The position numbers and the translations under genes are program-made. A stretch of DNA of 64,000 nt, taken from the NCBI RefSeq assembly GCF_009184635.1, contig NZ_WELI01000015.1, forward strand, positions 62,001 through 126,000, read 5' to 3'. Below are positions 35,275 to 44,696 of this stretch, in pieces (positions within the stretch are counted from its first letter, which is position 1; the number at the start of each line of letters is the position of its first letter). The notes below the pieces were generated by a model, which did no database searches, was not told where the DNA came from, and saw only the letters and a program-made list of their open reading frames with translations. Source of the DNA: Rudanella paleaurantiibacter. GTDB taxonomy: Bacteria > Bacteroidota > Bacteroidia > Cytophagales > Spirosomataceae.

Positions 35275-35315
35275 CAGTAAAATCTGTACCTTGCTCCATA
35301 TTCTTCTACACGTCT

Positions 35316-36287
35316 ATGAGAAAGTCAGCCATTACTCCTAATGTTATCAGTGAGGCCCATTCCGTAACCATTTGTTCAGCACAACAACTGAATCAGCAAA
35401 CGGCGGCTTTTTTTAGAAAAGGTATTGAAGGCTCGACTAACACGCGGATTGCCTACTCCGCAGACATCAAAAAGGTACAGGCGTGGCTTCGCCAGCAAGG
35501 CATCGATGATCTTCCAATCAGCCCGGCAACCTTAGCTACATATCTATCCGATCAGGCTTCCGAACATAAGTGGTCTACAATCATCCGTGGATTGGCGGCC
35601 ATTCGAAAGTGGCATCGCCTTCATAAGCATCCAGACCCGTCGGCCGACGAAACGGTACGACTGGTTTTAGAAGGAATCAAACGTAGTATAGGTACTGAGC
35701 CGACCCAAGCACCCGCGTTTGATATACAGGAATACAAAGAGCAGATACGCCCTATTCCCCCAACACCGACAGGAATGAGGGATCGGGCACTGCTCCTGGT
35801 TGGGTTCGCGGGGGCTTTTCGCCGTTCAGAACTGGTTGCTCTGGATATCGAAGGAGTTCAGTTTACACGCCACGGAGCGATCCTTAGTTTTCAGGGCAGT
35901 AAAACCAATCAGTATGGGCGAACTGAACAGAAAGCAATCTTTTACAGTCCGGATCCCGACACCTGTCCTGTACGTTCCCTACAGGACTACATCAACGTAT
36001 TAGAACGCAGCTCTGGGCCTCTTTTTGTACGGATACGAAAGGGAGAGCAGGTCACGACGGATCGGTTGTCGGACAAGCAGGTAGCGAGAGCGGTAAAAAT
36101 GTATCTGGGTGAAGCCTATTCAGCACACTCGCTGAGGGCTTCGTTTGTGACTATCGCCAAACTCAACGGTGCTGATGATTCCCAAATCATGCAGCAAACA
36201 AAGCATCGTACGAGGACGATGATTGATCGTTATACTCGTGTACAACAGATTGTGAAACATAATGCAGCTATGAAGTTGGGGCTATAA
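35316..36287 (+). CDS. Tyrosine recombinase
   Basis: A 323-residue recombinase from the ATG at 35316; an earlier ATG at 35244 lies inside the inverted repeat and adds unlike sequence. The N-terminal SAM-like core-binding domain spans about residues 30-115. Catalytic residues are visible: Arg in GAFRRSELVALD, Lys in FQGSKTNQYGRTEQK, HxxR in AHSLRASF, a His in TKHRTRT and Tyr in IDRYTRV. Next to the dif-like repeat and the origin, the likely task is resolving plasmid multimers; integration of an element is an alternative. Confidence 0.88.
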   Translation: MRKSAITPNVISEAHSVTICSAQQLNQQTAAFFRKGIEGSTNTRIAYSADIKKVQAWLRQQGIDDLPISPATLATYLSDQASEHKWSTIIRGLAAIRKWHRLHKHPDPSADETVRLVLEGIKRSIGTEPTQAPAFDIQEYKEQIRPIPPTPTGMRDRALLLVGFAGAFRRSELVALDIEGVQFTRHGAILSFQGSKTNQYGRTEQKAIFYSPDPDTCPVRSLQDYINVLERSSGPLFVRIRKGEQVTTDRLSDKQVARAVKMYLGEAYSAHSLRASFVTIAKLNGADDSQIMQQTKHRTRTMIDRYTRVQQIVKHNAAMKLGL

Positions 36288-36650
36288 TACTATATTAGTT
36301 CAGTAATTTACGGGTCTTTCGAACTTATCTATTTAGCCAATGCTACAATCTAATTACTATAAAGGTCTATTATACACTGGGCTTTCAACCTAAAATGAGC
36401 CCTATCCATATTCAGAGTGAACCTAAAGTTTCTCACTAAAAGTGGCATAATCACACTATAGCAGTGAAAACAGGGCATGTTTTCTGCTTTCTAAGCTAAT
36501 TCACACACTAAGCTGTTCGAGTATATTTAGCGGTAGCATGGAGCTCCCTACATTCTAATAAACTGTAAACTCCGGTTATCGAGGATGGGCATAGTAGCGG
36601 ATCGTATCGTCGGTCAAATCCAACCGGGCGATCAACGGGGCTAGGTGTAT
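36288..36650. other. Gene-free stretch
   Basis: AT-rich sequence between the recombinase and the ISL3 remnant. No convincing coding frame, RNA gene or repeat was found. Confidence 0.5.
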
Positions 36651-36677
36651 GTGTATTCCGGTCAAAGTAGCTGAGCG

Positions 36678-38313
36678 TCACTTTGGGGGACCAGTCCAAT
36701 TTCGACCCAACACCCGCAGCCGTAATAGGTTAAAGTTTGCTTTGCCATACATTGTTCGCTTGATGGTCTTCAGCCGGTTCACCTGTTCCTCCGTTTGCTT
36801 ATCACTCCACTCTGAGAGGAAGGCTTCAATGGCAGCAAAATCTTGACGGATGCCCCACACAAAACCACTCAAGATAAGTAACCTTTCGACATCAGCACAC
36901 CAACTAGCTAGTTTTGTCTCCATCAGTTTCTTAAATTGTAAACTCAAACGATGGACTATGGATCCATTACCACCAAGCAAGTGTTTCAGAAGGGGCCGAT
37001 CTGTTTGTGGCAAATCCACTTCTGGCTGGCCAAGCAGTCGACTCAGCTGACGACTTAAATAACGAAGCTCCTTTTGGCTGGCGGCAAAGTAGGTGCAGGT
37101 ACCAAACGCGGGTAATGAGCTAAGCAGACGGCCAAGATGGTATAGACACCAGTATAACCCTGGGTTTTGATTTCGTCAAACAGCGTTTTAACACAGGCTT
37201 CACCCCCTTGCCAGCACTGCCGTAAATAGGGCTTATAAGTAAGCAGCTTCGATTGCTTCCGTCTGGCATTAGGGACAAAATGAGTTTGTTTGCAATACTT
37301 TTTGCCTGTATTGCGGGAGCTATCTAAATGAGTCGCAATGGTTCGAAAACCCTGGCCTTTCTGCTGTAATTCTTTTACTCATTAATAAAGCCTATACCGT
37401 TTTTCGGTGGAGATTGGCTGTCCTGTCGGTTGATGATCAGTTAGTTGCTAGCTAGCGGGTTCTGGTAAGTCCATTTCTGACAGCGCAACAGAAGGGCTAG
37501 TCAGCTGAGCCATCGCTGGCTGGCTAATAAGTTGAAATGCTTCTCAAATAGTTGGCCGTTGGCTATCAAGAAAGCGTTCGACGGCTTCGGACGAATTTTT
37601 GAGTAAATGCCACCGGTCCGCCAATTGAGTGGTCTCAAGACAGGCTGTGGTGACGGCGCTAGCATAAATACTAGACTGATTACGTGTTACCAACACAATA
37701 CCTGGACGGTTGGCCGCTGCCATGAGCGCGAAGCCAATCCCCCAGCGTTTTCCCCTCTCGATCTGGTAACAAATCAATGGGTTTATGCTCATCCAGATCG
37801 ATCAGAATCGTACCATAGTTGCGTCCTTTTTTGAAGGCAAAAACATACACGCCCAAGCGCTTGGGCGTGTATGTTTCTACTACCGGCGGTGGGGTTTTGC
37901 GGATGATCCGCAGGACGGTCGAAGCACTGACGAACTGTCCTATAATATAAATGAGCCTCTGGCTTAGCACCGGCCTGTACCCCAATAGTTTGGATCTGTT
38001 AGTCTGCTCTGAGGAGTCTACGGGCATAGGGTTCGCAGACGGAGTGGCATGACTGGGCAAAGACTTTGCGAGCACAGTCGGCTAGTGGGTAGAAAAACTT
38101 GCGTAGCCACATGTGGAGTTTGATGCGTTTACCACTTATGGGTAGGTCGGCTAAGGTGCATTGGTAGAAACTATGCTCTCAGTTGGCGGGTGTCTGACAA
38201 AGCGGACAACTGCTAACGACATCGATGGCTAACAAACCAATAGCCAATGAGTCGTCGGTGAGTTGATGGTGGCAGAACAGAAATCCAAGCGGCAAGAGTG
38301 GGGTCAGGTCCAT
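36678..38313 (-). pseudogene. ISL3-family transposase, degraded
   Basis: Start at 38313 (MDLTPLLPLGFLF), with a zinc-finger part (CPLCQTPAN) interrupted by an in-frame TGA, then [18 protein letters not shown] and ADRWHLLKNSSEAVERF in two other frames, and the C-terminus WSDKQTEEQVNRLKTIKRTM in a fourth piece ending at 36678. These are ISL3 transposase signatures in the right order, broken by at least one stop and two or more frameshifts. The block that normally reads GVDDFA is GVYVFA here, so a catalytic Asp is lost as well. Confidence 0.82.
37841..37876. repeat. 36-bp perfect palindrome within the transposase remnant
   Basis: AAACATACACGCCCAAGC (37841-37858) is followed at once by its exact reverse complement GCTTGGGCGTGTATGTTT (37859-37876). 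It covers the transposase segment where the first catalytic Asp is expected. Confidence 0.85.
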
Positions 38314-38527
38314 ACTTCTTCAACCAAAAAAGTACTGGGATTCACCTAAAGTGACGCTGAGCCAGTTTACTCCGAAATACTCATTTTTTAAGGAATTGCT
38401 CATTCGTATCAATGATTTACGTATTGGGGGCATTTAAATTTAAGTTAATAGTTTGTTAATTGTAATGCTTTATATGTAGGACTAATTTTGACTAGATTAA
38501 CTAAATAGCCTGTTAGTCTAACAATAC

Positions 38528-39097
38528 GTGAGAATACCTCTATCAAAAGAATCATTACGTGATGAAGAACTTGTTCAGTTATACTTGAACACGCGTCAGG
38601 CCGTCTATTTCGACGCCCTTTACATACGCTACCAGAGTAAAGTGATAAGTTTGTGTAGCCGCTATACAAAGCGTCAAGAAGATGCAAAAGATCTATCCCA
38701 AGACCTTTTTCTAAAAGTCTTAGCCCGGCTTGACAGCTTCAGCGGTACTGCTCGGTTCAGTACTTGGGTGTACTCCGTAACTCAGAATTTATGCTATGAC
38801 CATCTGCGTCGGCAGGACAAAATTCTGATTGAGGTAGTCGAAGAATCTGAATTTTTGCAAATGGATCTGGCAGCTGCTGAAAATGAAGAAAGTTTTGCGT
38901 GCCCTGAACAGCTCAGCAAGTCCATGGAAACGTTAAACAGTCAGGAAAGGAAGTTTATCAGGCAACATTATTTTGATCAGCTGTCGATTCGTGATATAGC
39001 ACAACAAAATCAACTCTCTGAAAGTGCAGTCAAAATGCGGCTGATGAGGGCACGTGGTCGTTTGCGACAGAATTATGTGCAGTTTGTACAGGTGTAG
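38528..39097 (+). CDS. ECF sigma factor (sigma-70 family)
   Basis: A 189-residue sigma factor from a GTG at 38528. Region 2 is YSKRQEDAKDLSQDLFLKVLARLDSF-like: here CSRYTKRQEDAKDLSQDLF, then FSTWVYSVTQNLCYDHLRRQ. Region 4 is ERKFIRQHYFDQLSIRDIAQ and LSESAVKMRLMRARGRLR. No anti-sigma gene is adjacent. The last 68 nt overlap the 3' end of the convergent kinase gene. Bacteroidota ECF factors of this size often control surface or stress genes; the target is unknown, although the surface-protein locus starts 3.5 kb downstream. Confidence 0.9.
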   Translation: MRIPLSKESLRDEELVQLYLNTRQAVYFDALYIRYQSKVISLCSRYTKRQEDAKDLSQDLFLKVLARLDSFSGTARFSTWVYSVTQNLCYDHLRRQDKILIEVVEESEFLQMDLAAAENEESFACPEQLSKSMETLNSQERKFIRQHYFDQLSIRDIAQQNQLSESAVKMRLMRARGRLRQNYVQFVQV

Positions 39098-41126
39098 CTA
39101 TCCCAATACGAACCAGTGTGCCGCTTTTAGGTAGTTGTTCTACCCATAATGTTCCACCTTGGCGGTCCATCATTTCCCGGCAGATCCGCAACCCCAGTCC
39201 AACCCCTTTCTCTCCCGACGTACCGCTGCGTACGTCGGGGCTCTTGAAGAGGTTACTGATCTGTTCAGCTGTCATGCCCACGCCTGTGTCCCGAATGTGC
39301 AGTTCAACCATTGCCGATTTTGCTACCGTGTGCAAACGAATGAACCCATCCGTCGGCGTAAACTTAATGGCATTAGTCAATACATTCCTTATTACAGCCA
39401 TAAGTTGATGCCGATCCGCGACCACAAGCTGATGTTTATCGACCTGATTAATAACCGTCAGTTGTTTCTGCTGGATTAACTCGCTGGTCTGACTGAGTAC
39501 TTCGGCCACCAACTCTTGTAAAACAAGCGATTCAAAATTAAGCTGAAACCCTTTTAGCTGTACCATTGACCAATCGAGTAGGTTTGTTAACAGGTCCAGC
39601 ACACTATCGACCTGTTGGTCTAAACGGTTCATCAGGGGTTTCAGATGGAACTCTGTGTCTGAGGACCGTAACTGACGGATGCTATTCTTCATGCTGGCAA
39701 CGGGGCTACGCAGATCGTGGCTAATTAGCGAGAATAGCTTATCTTTAGTGGCATTGGATTCTGCCAGTGCATCGGCCGTTTGCTGCAACAGTTGCTGGTG
39801 TTCATTTAACTGGATGTTAGTACGTTGCGTTTTTCGAAGAAAATAGATGACAACCCCACATAGAAGACCCAACAGCCCGATCACTACAGCTGCTGCAAGC
39901 TGTGTTCGTTGAGCCAATTGAATTTGCTGTTGCTGCCGACTTGCCTGAAGTTGGGCAATCTGCGCGTTCTTCTGGAGCACCCGAATCGTATGCTCACTCG
40001 TTTCGCTGTCGAACTCGGCCTGCATCTGCGCTACTTTCTGGGCACTTTGTTCAGCAAACCGCCGATCTTTAATTTGCTGAGCTTCACGGCTAACGATCAG
40101 TGCATTGCGGAACTCTCCGTTGGCTTCGAGCGCAGTAACCAGCGTTTGCAGAGTGATTATCAACTCTTCTTCTTGCTTGTTCTGGCGCGAGTAGTTGGCG
40201 GCCTGTCGGGCCTTCTGCAGCGCAGTTTTGGGCTGTTGCATCAGCAGATATGTTATGGCCTGTTCACGCTTAGCCGTTGCCTGAAACGACAGGTCGTGCA
40301 ATCGGCGAGCCATTACCTCCATGTTGTTGAACAAACTAAGTGCGGATAAGTATTGACGCCGGTGCCGTCCGTTTACCCCAAGGTAATGCAGCATTTCTAT
40401 CACCTTGAGCGAGTCCCCGGTTCGCTGAGCACAACGTAACCCGGCTCGATATTCATTGGCTGCACCTTGCCACCTATTCTTTTTTTCCAATATCTGTCCT
40501 TTCATAATGTGGGCATACATCCTGTGGTCGGGTGGCCAGCTATCTTTAACGAGTGAAAGGTATTTTTGCTGATACTGAGCCTGTAGACTCGTATTACCCA
40601 TGTTGCCGTACAACTCAATAATTAGCAGATAGTTGGCGGCAAGCATAGGCTCGTTCTGGTGTGTGAGCAGGTATTTCAGGTTGCTGCCTATCTGCTCTAC
40701 GGCTTTTTCCAACTGGCCCGCATCAGAAAATATAACGGCGAGCACATACTGATACCGGGCCGATTTGGCCTCACTGCCTGCCCGGTCGGCATGACTAATG
40801 GCCTGTTGTAGCGGACCAATACCCCGGCGATAAAGCCCTTTGTGCCGGTAGTAGCGACCGAGGTAATAATACAATTCGCAGACGTAAAAATCGGAAGGGC
40901 TTGCCTTGTGAAACCCCAGACCCCGCTGCACATACCTATACAGACTATCGTATTGATTTTCGATCTGATACTGCCTCACAATCTGGGTGCAGACGCGCAA
41001 CCGGATGCTATCATGCGCAGCAGTAGCCATATCATGCTTCCATTTTACTATCGGTGACGAGTTGGTGGCCTGAGCCTGACTCAGAAAAGGTAGCCAAACC
41101 AGGATGAACGGTAGAATCAAGCGCAT
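39030..41126 (-). CDS. TPR-sensor histidine kinase
   Basis: A 698-residue kinase. The signal peptide (MRLILPFILVWLPFLSQAQ) is followed by a periplasmic region of TPR-like helices to about residue 390, a transmembrane helix (AVVIGLLGLLCGVVIYFLR), a coiled coil, then a HisKA domain with LFSLISHDLRSPVASMKN (phospho-accepting His) and an ATPase domain (LTNAIKFTP; IRDTGVGMT; GVGLGLRICREMM). It follows its response regulator (23 nt apart) on the same strand. The C-terminal coding end overlaps the sigma factor gene by 68 nt. Confidence 0.92.
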   Translation of the reverse strand: MRLILPFILVWLPFLSQAQATNSSPIVKWKHDMATAAHDSIRLRVCTQIVRQYQIENQYDSLYRYVQRGLGFHKASPSDFYVCELYYYLGRYYRHKGLYRRGIGPLQQAISHADRAGSEAKSARYQYVLAVIFSDAGQLEKAVEQIGSNLKYLLTHQNEPMLAANYLLIIELYGNMGNTSLQAQYQQKYLSLVKDSWPPDHRMYAHIMKGQILEKKNRWQGAANEYRAGLRCAQRTGDSLKVIEMLHYLGVNGRHRRQYLSALSLFNNMEVMARRLHDLSFQATAKREQAITYLLMQQPKTALQKARQAANYSRQNKQEEELIITLQTLVTALEANGEFRNALIVSREAQQIKDRRFAEQSAQKVAQMQAEFDSETSEHTIRVLQKNAQIAQLQASRQQQQIQLAQRTQLAAAVVIGLLGLLCGVVIYFLRKTQRTNIQLNEHQQLLQQTADALAESNATKDKLFSLISHDLRSPVASMKNSIRQLRSSDTEFHLKPLMNRLDQQVDSVLDLLTNLLDWSMVQLKGFQLNFESLVLQELVAEVLSQTSELIQQKQLTVINQVDKHQLVVADRHQLMAVIRNVLTNAIKFTPTDGFIRLHTVAKSAMVELHIRDTGVGMTAEQISNLFKSPDVRSGTSGEKGVGLGLRICREMMDRQGGTLWVEQLPKSGTLVRIGIATPVQTAHNSVANDHVPSSAAF

Positions 41127-41149
41127 AGAAGTGCTTTCATTACAGGTAG

Positions 41150-41857
41150 TTATTCGTCATGCCCCTCAAACAGGCCAAGCAGTTTTTCTAAACGTGGCCT
41201 GAATGATACCCCAATAGGCACCTGAATCCGACCAAGCCAGATGGTGCTGCGGTCGAAACTGGTGATTTTGCTTGTGTTGATTAAGTAGGATTTATGCACG
41301 CGCATGAATAAACGGGGTGGAAGCAGATTTTCGAGCGTTGAGATTCGCTCATTGACCGTGTAGATAGAATCGCCGGTAAACACTTTGGAATAAATACCGA
41401 ACGCTTCAACATAAAAAATACTACTGTACTCAAACCGCTGTACTTTTCGTCCCATTTTAAGGTAGGCGACATCCGTCTCAATCAGATGCTGCGGGTGACG
41501 GGTGCGTTGTAAAGCCCTGCTGATGGCCATGTGTAGCCGTTCGAGGGTAAAGGGTTTGAGCAAAAAATCGACCGCCCGGCCAATCTCGTAACTGTCAACG
41601 GCATATTCAGGATAAGCACTGACGATAATGACGGGCGGGAGCTGCGTATTGGTCTTCAGTAGGGTTAAACCAGAGGTGTGCTCCAGCCGGATATCCAGAA
41701 AGATCATATCAGGAATTTGGCTCCCGATTTGCTCAATGGCTTCTTCCAGAGTGGGCACTATACCCAGGCATTGATACAAGCCCAGGGCGTCGAGCATCGA
41801 AACAAGCTGCCGGGCGTCGTCGACGTTGTCATCAACAATCAGGTACTGCTTAATCAT
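41150..41857 (-). CDS. LytTR-family response regulator
   Basis: A 235-residue regulator with a receiver domain (YLIVDDNVDDAR; MIFLDIRLEHTSG with the phospho-acceptor Asp; FLLKPFTLERL) and a LytTR DNA-binding domain (FYVEAFGIYSKVF; FMRVHKSYLINTSKI). It is transcribed just ahead of the TPR kinase. Pairing a HisKA-type kinase with a LytTR regulator is a common Bacteroidota combination. Targets are unknown; the surface-protein genes begin about 750 bp away on the other strand. Confidence 0.92.
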   Translation of the reverse strand: MIKQYLIVDDNVDDARQLVSMLDALGLYQCLGIVPTLEEAIEQIGSQIPDMIFLDIRLEHTSGLTLLKTNTQLPPVIIVSAYPEYAVDSYEIGRAVDFLLKPFTLERLHMAISRALQRTRHPQHLIETDVAYLKMGRKVQRFEYSSIFYVEAFGIYSKVFTGDSIYTVNERISTLENLLPPRLFMRVHKSYLINTSKITSFDRSTIWLGRIQVPIGVSFRPRLEKLLGLFEGHDE

Positions 41858-42609
41858 TTAGCACAATGGATGAGAGGTGTCAACTGTATTGTCAAAATGA
41901 ATAAAATCCATAGAAAAACTTCTCAATATGCTTCATTAGACGATGACGGCTTTATAATGAACCAGACTATTTTAGCACGGATGTAATGGTGGAGAGTAAC
42001 CGAACGGTGAAGCTAAACCGAACAGATACCTGCGGTTGCTGACCAAAGATAGCTACATTTTTCTTGCCATTTTTTGTCGTATAGAGGTGCTTAGGCGCTA
42101 ATACAGATCATGAAACTCATCGTTTAGGATAGTAAATATCGAGTTTAGGGCAATAAAATGCTTATTGAGCACAGGTTAGATACTATTTTATTCTTCAAAA
42201 AAGAGCCCGTCCGAGCCCTATGGGCCGACTCTTCAATTGAGGGTATCAAAACACAAATTGGCGATAATAAATAGACTTTTTGCATCAATGGCTCGTGCTG
42301 GATACCTACAAACAAACAAAGTGTCATGGTTTTTGTAACTATCCAAATGTGTCATACTTATAGCAAGCTGACACCTTAAGCAGCCCGCTATGTCAATATC
42401 AGTTTGTACCGTCTGGGTCAGTTTCTGGCCAGCCCCTGAGGCCACCGCTCCACGCCCCCCTAATCTGATTATCCAAAGCTACTTTCATAAATATGTTTAC
42501 GTATATACGTAAGCGTTATCGAAGTGTCCGCATTTTATTAACTGGTTTTTCACCTAAATCTGGCCCATCCAAAAAAGCCCTCAACAGGGGTCAGGGGCAT
42601 CGTATATCT
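41858..42609. other. Long intergenic region before the surface-protein locus
   Basis: About 750 bp without a convincing gene between divergent transcription units. It must hold the promoters of the LytTR regulator (minus) and the first surface protein (plus). The only distinct element seen is the palindrome at 42497-42512. Confidence 0.5.
42497..42512. promoter_or_regulatory. 16-bp perfect palindrome, possible operator
   Basis: TTACGTATATACGTAA is a perfect 16-bp palindrome, 98 nt upstream of the first surface-protein start. Symmetric sites of this size suit dimeric regulators. Its function is not known. Confidence 0.4.
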
Positions 42610-43356
42610 ATGAAAAAGCACATTTACTTTCTGACCAGTCTGATTGCTCTGATTTGGCTTGGTGGTACACTCGCCCACGCGCAGATGAAAATCGGGGCAA
42701 ACCCCGGCATTATTGGCTCATTAAGCAACCTCGAAGTCGAAGCGACTAATGGTAACAAGACTGTAGTTGATAAAGCCACCGGCGCAGTAAGCATAACGGC
42801 TACCGCCGATCCCCTAAAATTGGTTGGCTTACAACCAGCAACGGGTTCGGAAACGGCCCTTTTAATTGACGGTAACGGAGTGGTGAAAAAACAGGGAACA
42901 ACCATCAGCATTCCAACCGTGCGGGCTTCAGGGGGTACTTCGGCTAACTTCGATGCCACATCGCTTGGTTCTCTACGAAAGACACCCATTAACACCATGT
43001 CACTCAATGATGGAGGTTTCTCAACAAACACCAACAGCTATACCATTGCCACCAATGGTATCTACATGATATCAGGGGTGATTTCATTCAACTACACTAC
43101 TCAGAATAATACCGTCGCTATCACTGCATATGTGGTTGTCAATAATACATCTATTAAAATAAACGACGTGGGTGGTGCAAGTTATGCCAACGGTCCGGGT
43201 AAGGCTGTTATGTCGGGATCGGTAACGATACCACTAAATGCGGGGGATATACTCTACTTAGCCACGCAATCTTGCGGCCCAAACAGTACGGCATGTCCTC
43301 AGACGTACACAATAACTCCAGATTTGACCAATCTGACTATCACAAAGATGTTGTAA
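42610..43356 (+). CDS. Secreted protein of the KIG family, C1q-like C-terminus (copy 1)
   Basis: A 248-residue secreted protein. The ATG at 42610 starts a signal peptide (MKKHIYFLTSLIALIWLGG, cleavage near AHAQ); the frame to 42493 adds sequence without that character. The constant N-terminal part reads MKIGANPGIIGSLSNLEVEA, then TNGNKTVVDKATG. The C-terminal 130 residues are a beta-rich domain with NGIYMISGVISFNY and VAITAYVVVNNTSI, like C1q/TNF-type jelly rolls. Three more copies are at 43917, 47328 and 50248. The likely place is the cell surface or medium. Confidence 0.75.
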   Translation: MKKHIYFLTSLIALIWLGGTLAHAQMKIGANPGIIGSLSNLEVEATNGNKTVVDKATGAVSITATADPLKLVGLQPATGSETALLIDGNGVVKKQGTTISIPTVRASGGTSANFDATSLGSLRKTPINTMSLNDGGFSTNTNSYTIATNGIYMISGVISFNYTTQNNTVAITAYVVVNNTSIKINDVGGASYANGPGKAVMSGSVTIPLNAGDILYLATQSCGPNSTACPQTYTITPDLTNLTITKML

Positions 43357-43375
43357 CCTATCAATCAACAGCCTC

Positions 43376-43843
43376 ATGTCATACCCTCAACACATTCACC
43401 CGTTACAGCGGCTCCGGGCCGAGGTGACCTATATCGCCGACTTTGGCGAAATACGGCTCCCCACCGATGGAATGTACGCCTTTAGGTTGCAGATCAGCGA
43501 TCCGGGCGGGCCACCGGGCACGGTCTATCACCTCTGCCTGTACTACAACAATGTGCTGGAAGACCGGGTAGAACTGAGCTTTTGGGCGGGGGCAGTTTGT
43601 ACCACCACCCTTGGCGCCTGCGGACAGGCCGGAATGTTGGTGAGTCTGCGTATTCGGCAACAATTGCTGAACGCGTGGTGGCTCTGGACCAACGGCTCGC
43701 CTATGGCGCGGCCCAGCCTGCGCGGGACGTTGCTGCGCTACTGGCGCGTGGATGAGCCGCGAACCGGTGATAGCAGGCTCTACAGCGACGAATCGCGCTG
43801 GACTAATTTCTTTTTCTGCGATCTGCCTCAAACAACTGCCTAA
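43376..43843 (+). CDS. Free-standing C1q-like domain protein without signal peptide
   Basis: A 155-residue protein 19 nt after the first KIG gene. It has no signal peptide and no constant N-terminus. Its sequence LPTDGMYAFRLQISDPGG and VYHLCLYYNNVLEDRVEL follows the C-terminal domain pattern of the KIG proteins (compare VPRDGYYQVISNIHFYDVG and FCIYYKKNNVIISG at 47328). It may be a silent cassette or a domain remnant of a KIG gene, or a cytoplasmic partner. Codon use and GC are like the neighbours. Confidence 0.5.
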   Translation: MSYPQHIHPLQRLRAEVTYIADFGEIRLPTDGMYAFRLQISDPGGPPGTVYHLCLYYNNVLEDRVELSFWAGAVCTTTLGACGQAGMLVSLRIRQQLLNAWWLWTNGSPMARPSLRGTLLRYWRVDEPRTGDSRLYSDESRWTNFFFCDLPQTTA

Positions 43844-43916
43844 AAAGACTACGACAAGCTAAAATAAGAATTCTTAAACAAGCACAAATCAGCCTGCTAC
43901 CAGGCACACAAAACCA

Positions 43917-44696
43917 ATGAAACAACTGATTTACGTATTCACGCTCCTGCTGGGCGGCTGGCTTTTGCTGCCCGGAGCGGCCCAGGCTCAGGTAAAAATC
44001 GGAGCCAACGCCAAGACCATCGGCCAAAACAGCAACCTCGAAGTAGAAGCGGCTAATGGGAATAAAACGATTGTGGATAAGGGAACAGGAAACGTAGGCA
44101 TAGGTACTACAACACCTGGCAACAACTTAGAGGTTAACTCAGGAACAAGTGGTAAATCTGGCTTGAGATTTACTAATCTTAATAATTCAACAACAGGAGC
44201 CACGAGTGGCGCGAAAGCTTTGGGAGTAAATAGTAGTGGTGATGTAGTCACTGTGGAGGCCAGTGCAGTTCCCATTTACGTCCCCACTCTTAAAGCTGCT
44301 ATTAATGGATACTCAGTAAGTGTACCTCAGAGTTCAAACACGCTTGGTTTGTCGACGCCGGAATTTAATACGATCCCTGGAGCGTCTGTCTCGGGAAATC
44401 AGGTGGTTTTACCCCCAGGTTTGTACAGAGCCAACTTTACGTTCTCAGCTCAATTCCGTTCTGCTGATATCTCTAACATTTCCACAGCCTATTTGTATAT
44501 AAATGGCACCGGGCTTCAAGGTATTAGTAGTTATTCCCCGGCTGGAGCAAACGGTGGTGCTTATTCGGGCGTAGTTTCGTTCAGGTTGTCAGCTCAAAGC
44601 ACAGTGACTTTTGTAAACAATGTTCAATCGGCGGGGACTTTTGAGTTATTTGGCGGGTTGGCTAACTCAAGTGTAGCTATTGAAAAATTGCAATAG
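43917..44696 (+). CDS. Secreted protein of the KIG family (copy 2)
   Basis: A 259-residue protein with signal peptide (MKQLIYVFTLLLGGWLLLPG, cleavage near AQAQ). The constant part is VKIGANAKTIGQNSNLEVEA, then ANGNKTIVDKGTGNVGIGTT, and TPGNNLEV, a motif typical of Bacteroidota fibre-like proteins. The C-terminal part is a beta-rich domain (PPGLYRANFTFSAQF; AYLYINGTGLQGIS) unrelated in detail to copy 1. A short hairpin (GCCTG...CAGGC) lies 10-25 nt before the start codon. Confidence 0.75.
   Translation: MKQLIYVFTLLLGGWLLLPGAAQAQVKIGANAKTIGQNSNLEVEAANGNKTIVDKGTGNVGIGTTTPGNNLEVNSGTSGKSGLRFTNLNNSTTGATSGAKALGVNSSGDVVTVEASAVPIYVPTLKAAINGYSVSVPQSSNTLGLSTPEFNTIPGASVSGNQVVLPPGLYRANFTFSAQFRSADISNISTAYLYINGTGLQGISSYSPAGANGGAYSGVVSFRLSAQSTVTFVNNVQSAGTFELFGGLANSSVAIEKLQ

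Larger units (their letters stand above)
36651..38382 (-). mobile_element. Decayed ISL3-family insertion sequence
   Basis: The ends carry imperfect inverted repeats of about 40 bp: GTGTATTCCGG...GAGCGTCACTTTGG from 36651 and its counterpart (CCTAAAGTGACGCTGAG...CCGAAATACTC) ending at 38382. The length of about 1.73 kb fits ISL3 elements. The transposase inside is broken. No clear 8-bp target duplication remains at the ends, so the copy is old. Confidence 0.75.

Noticed and set aside
42180-42235. GC-rich inverted segments around AAGAGCCCGTCCGAGCCC as a terminator.
   Set aside because: The arms pair poorly and no gene ends there on the correct strand.
43403-43831. A 142-codon frame on the minus strand opposite the gene at 43376.
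   Set aside because: The plus-strand frame matches the C1q-like pattern of neighbouring genes; the minus frame has no signal or domain and is a shadow.
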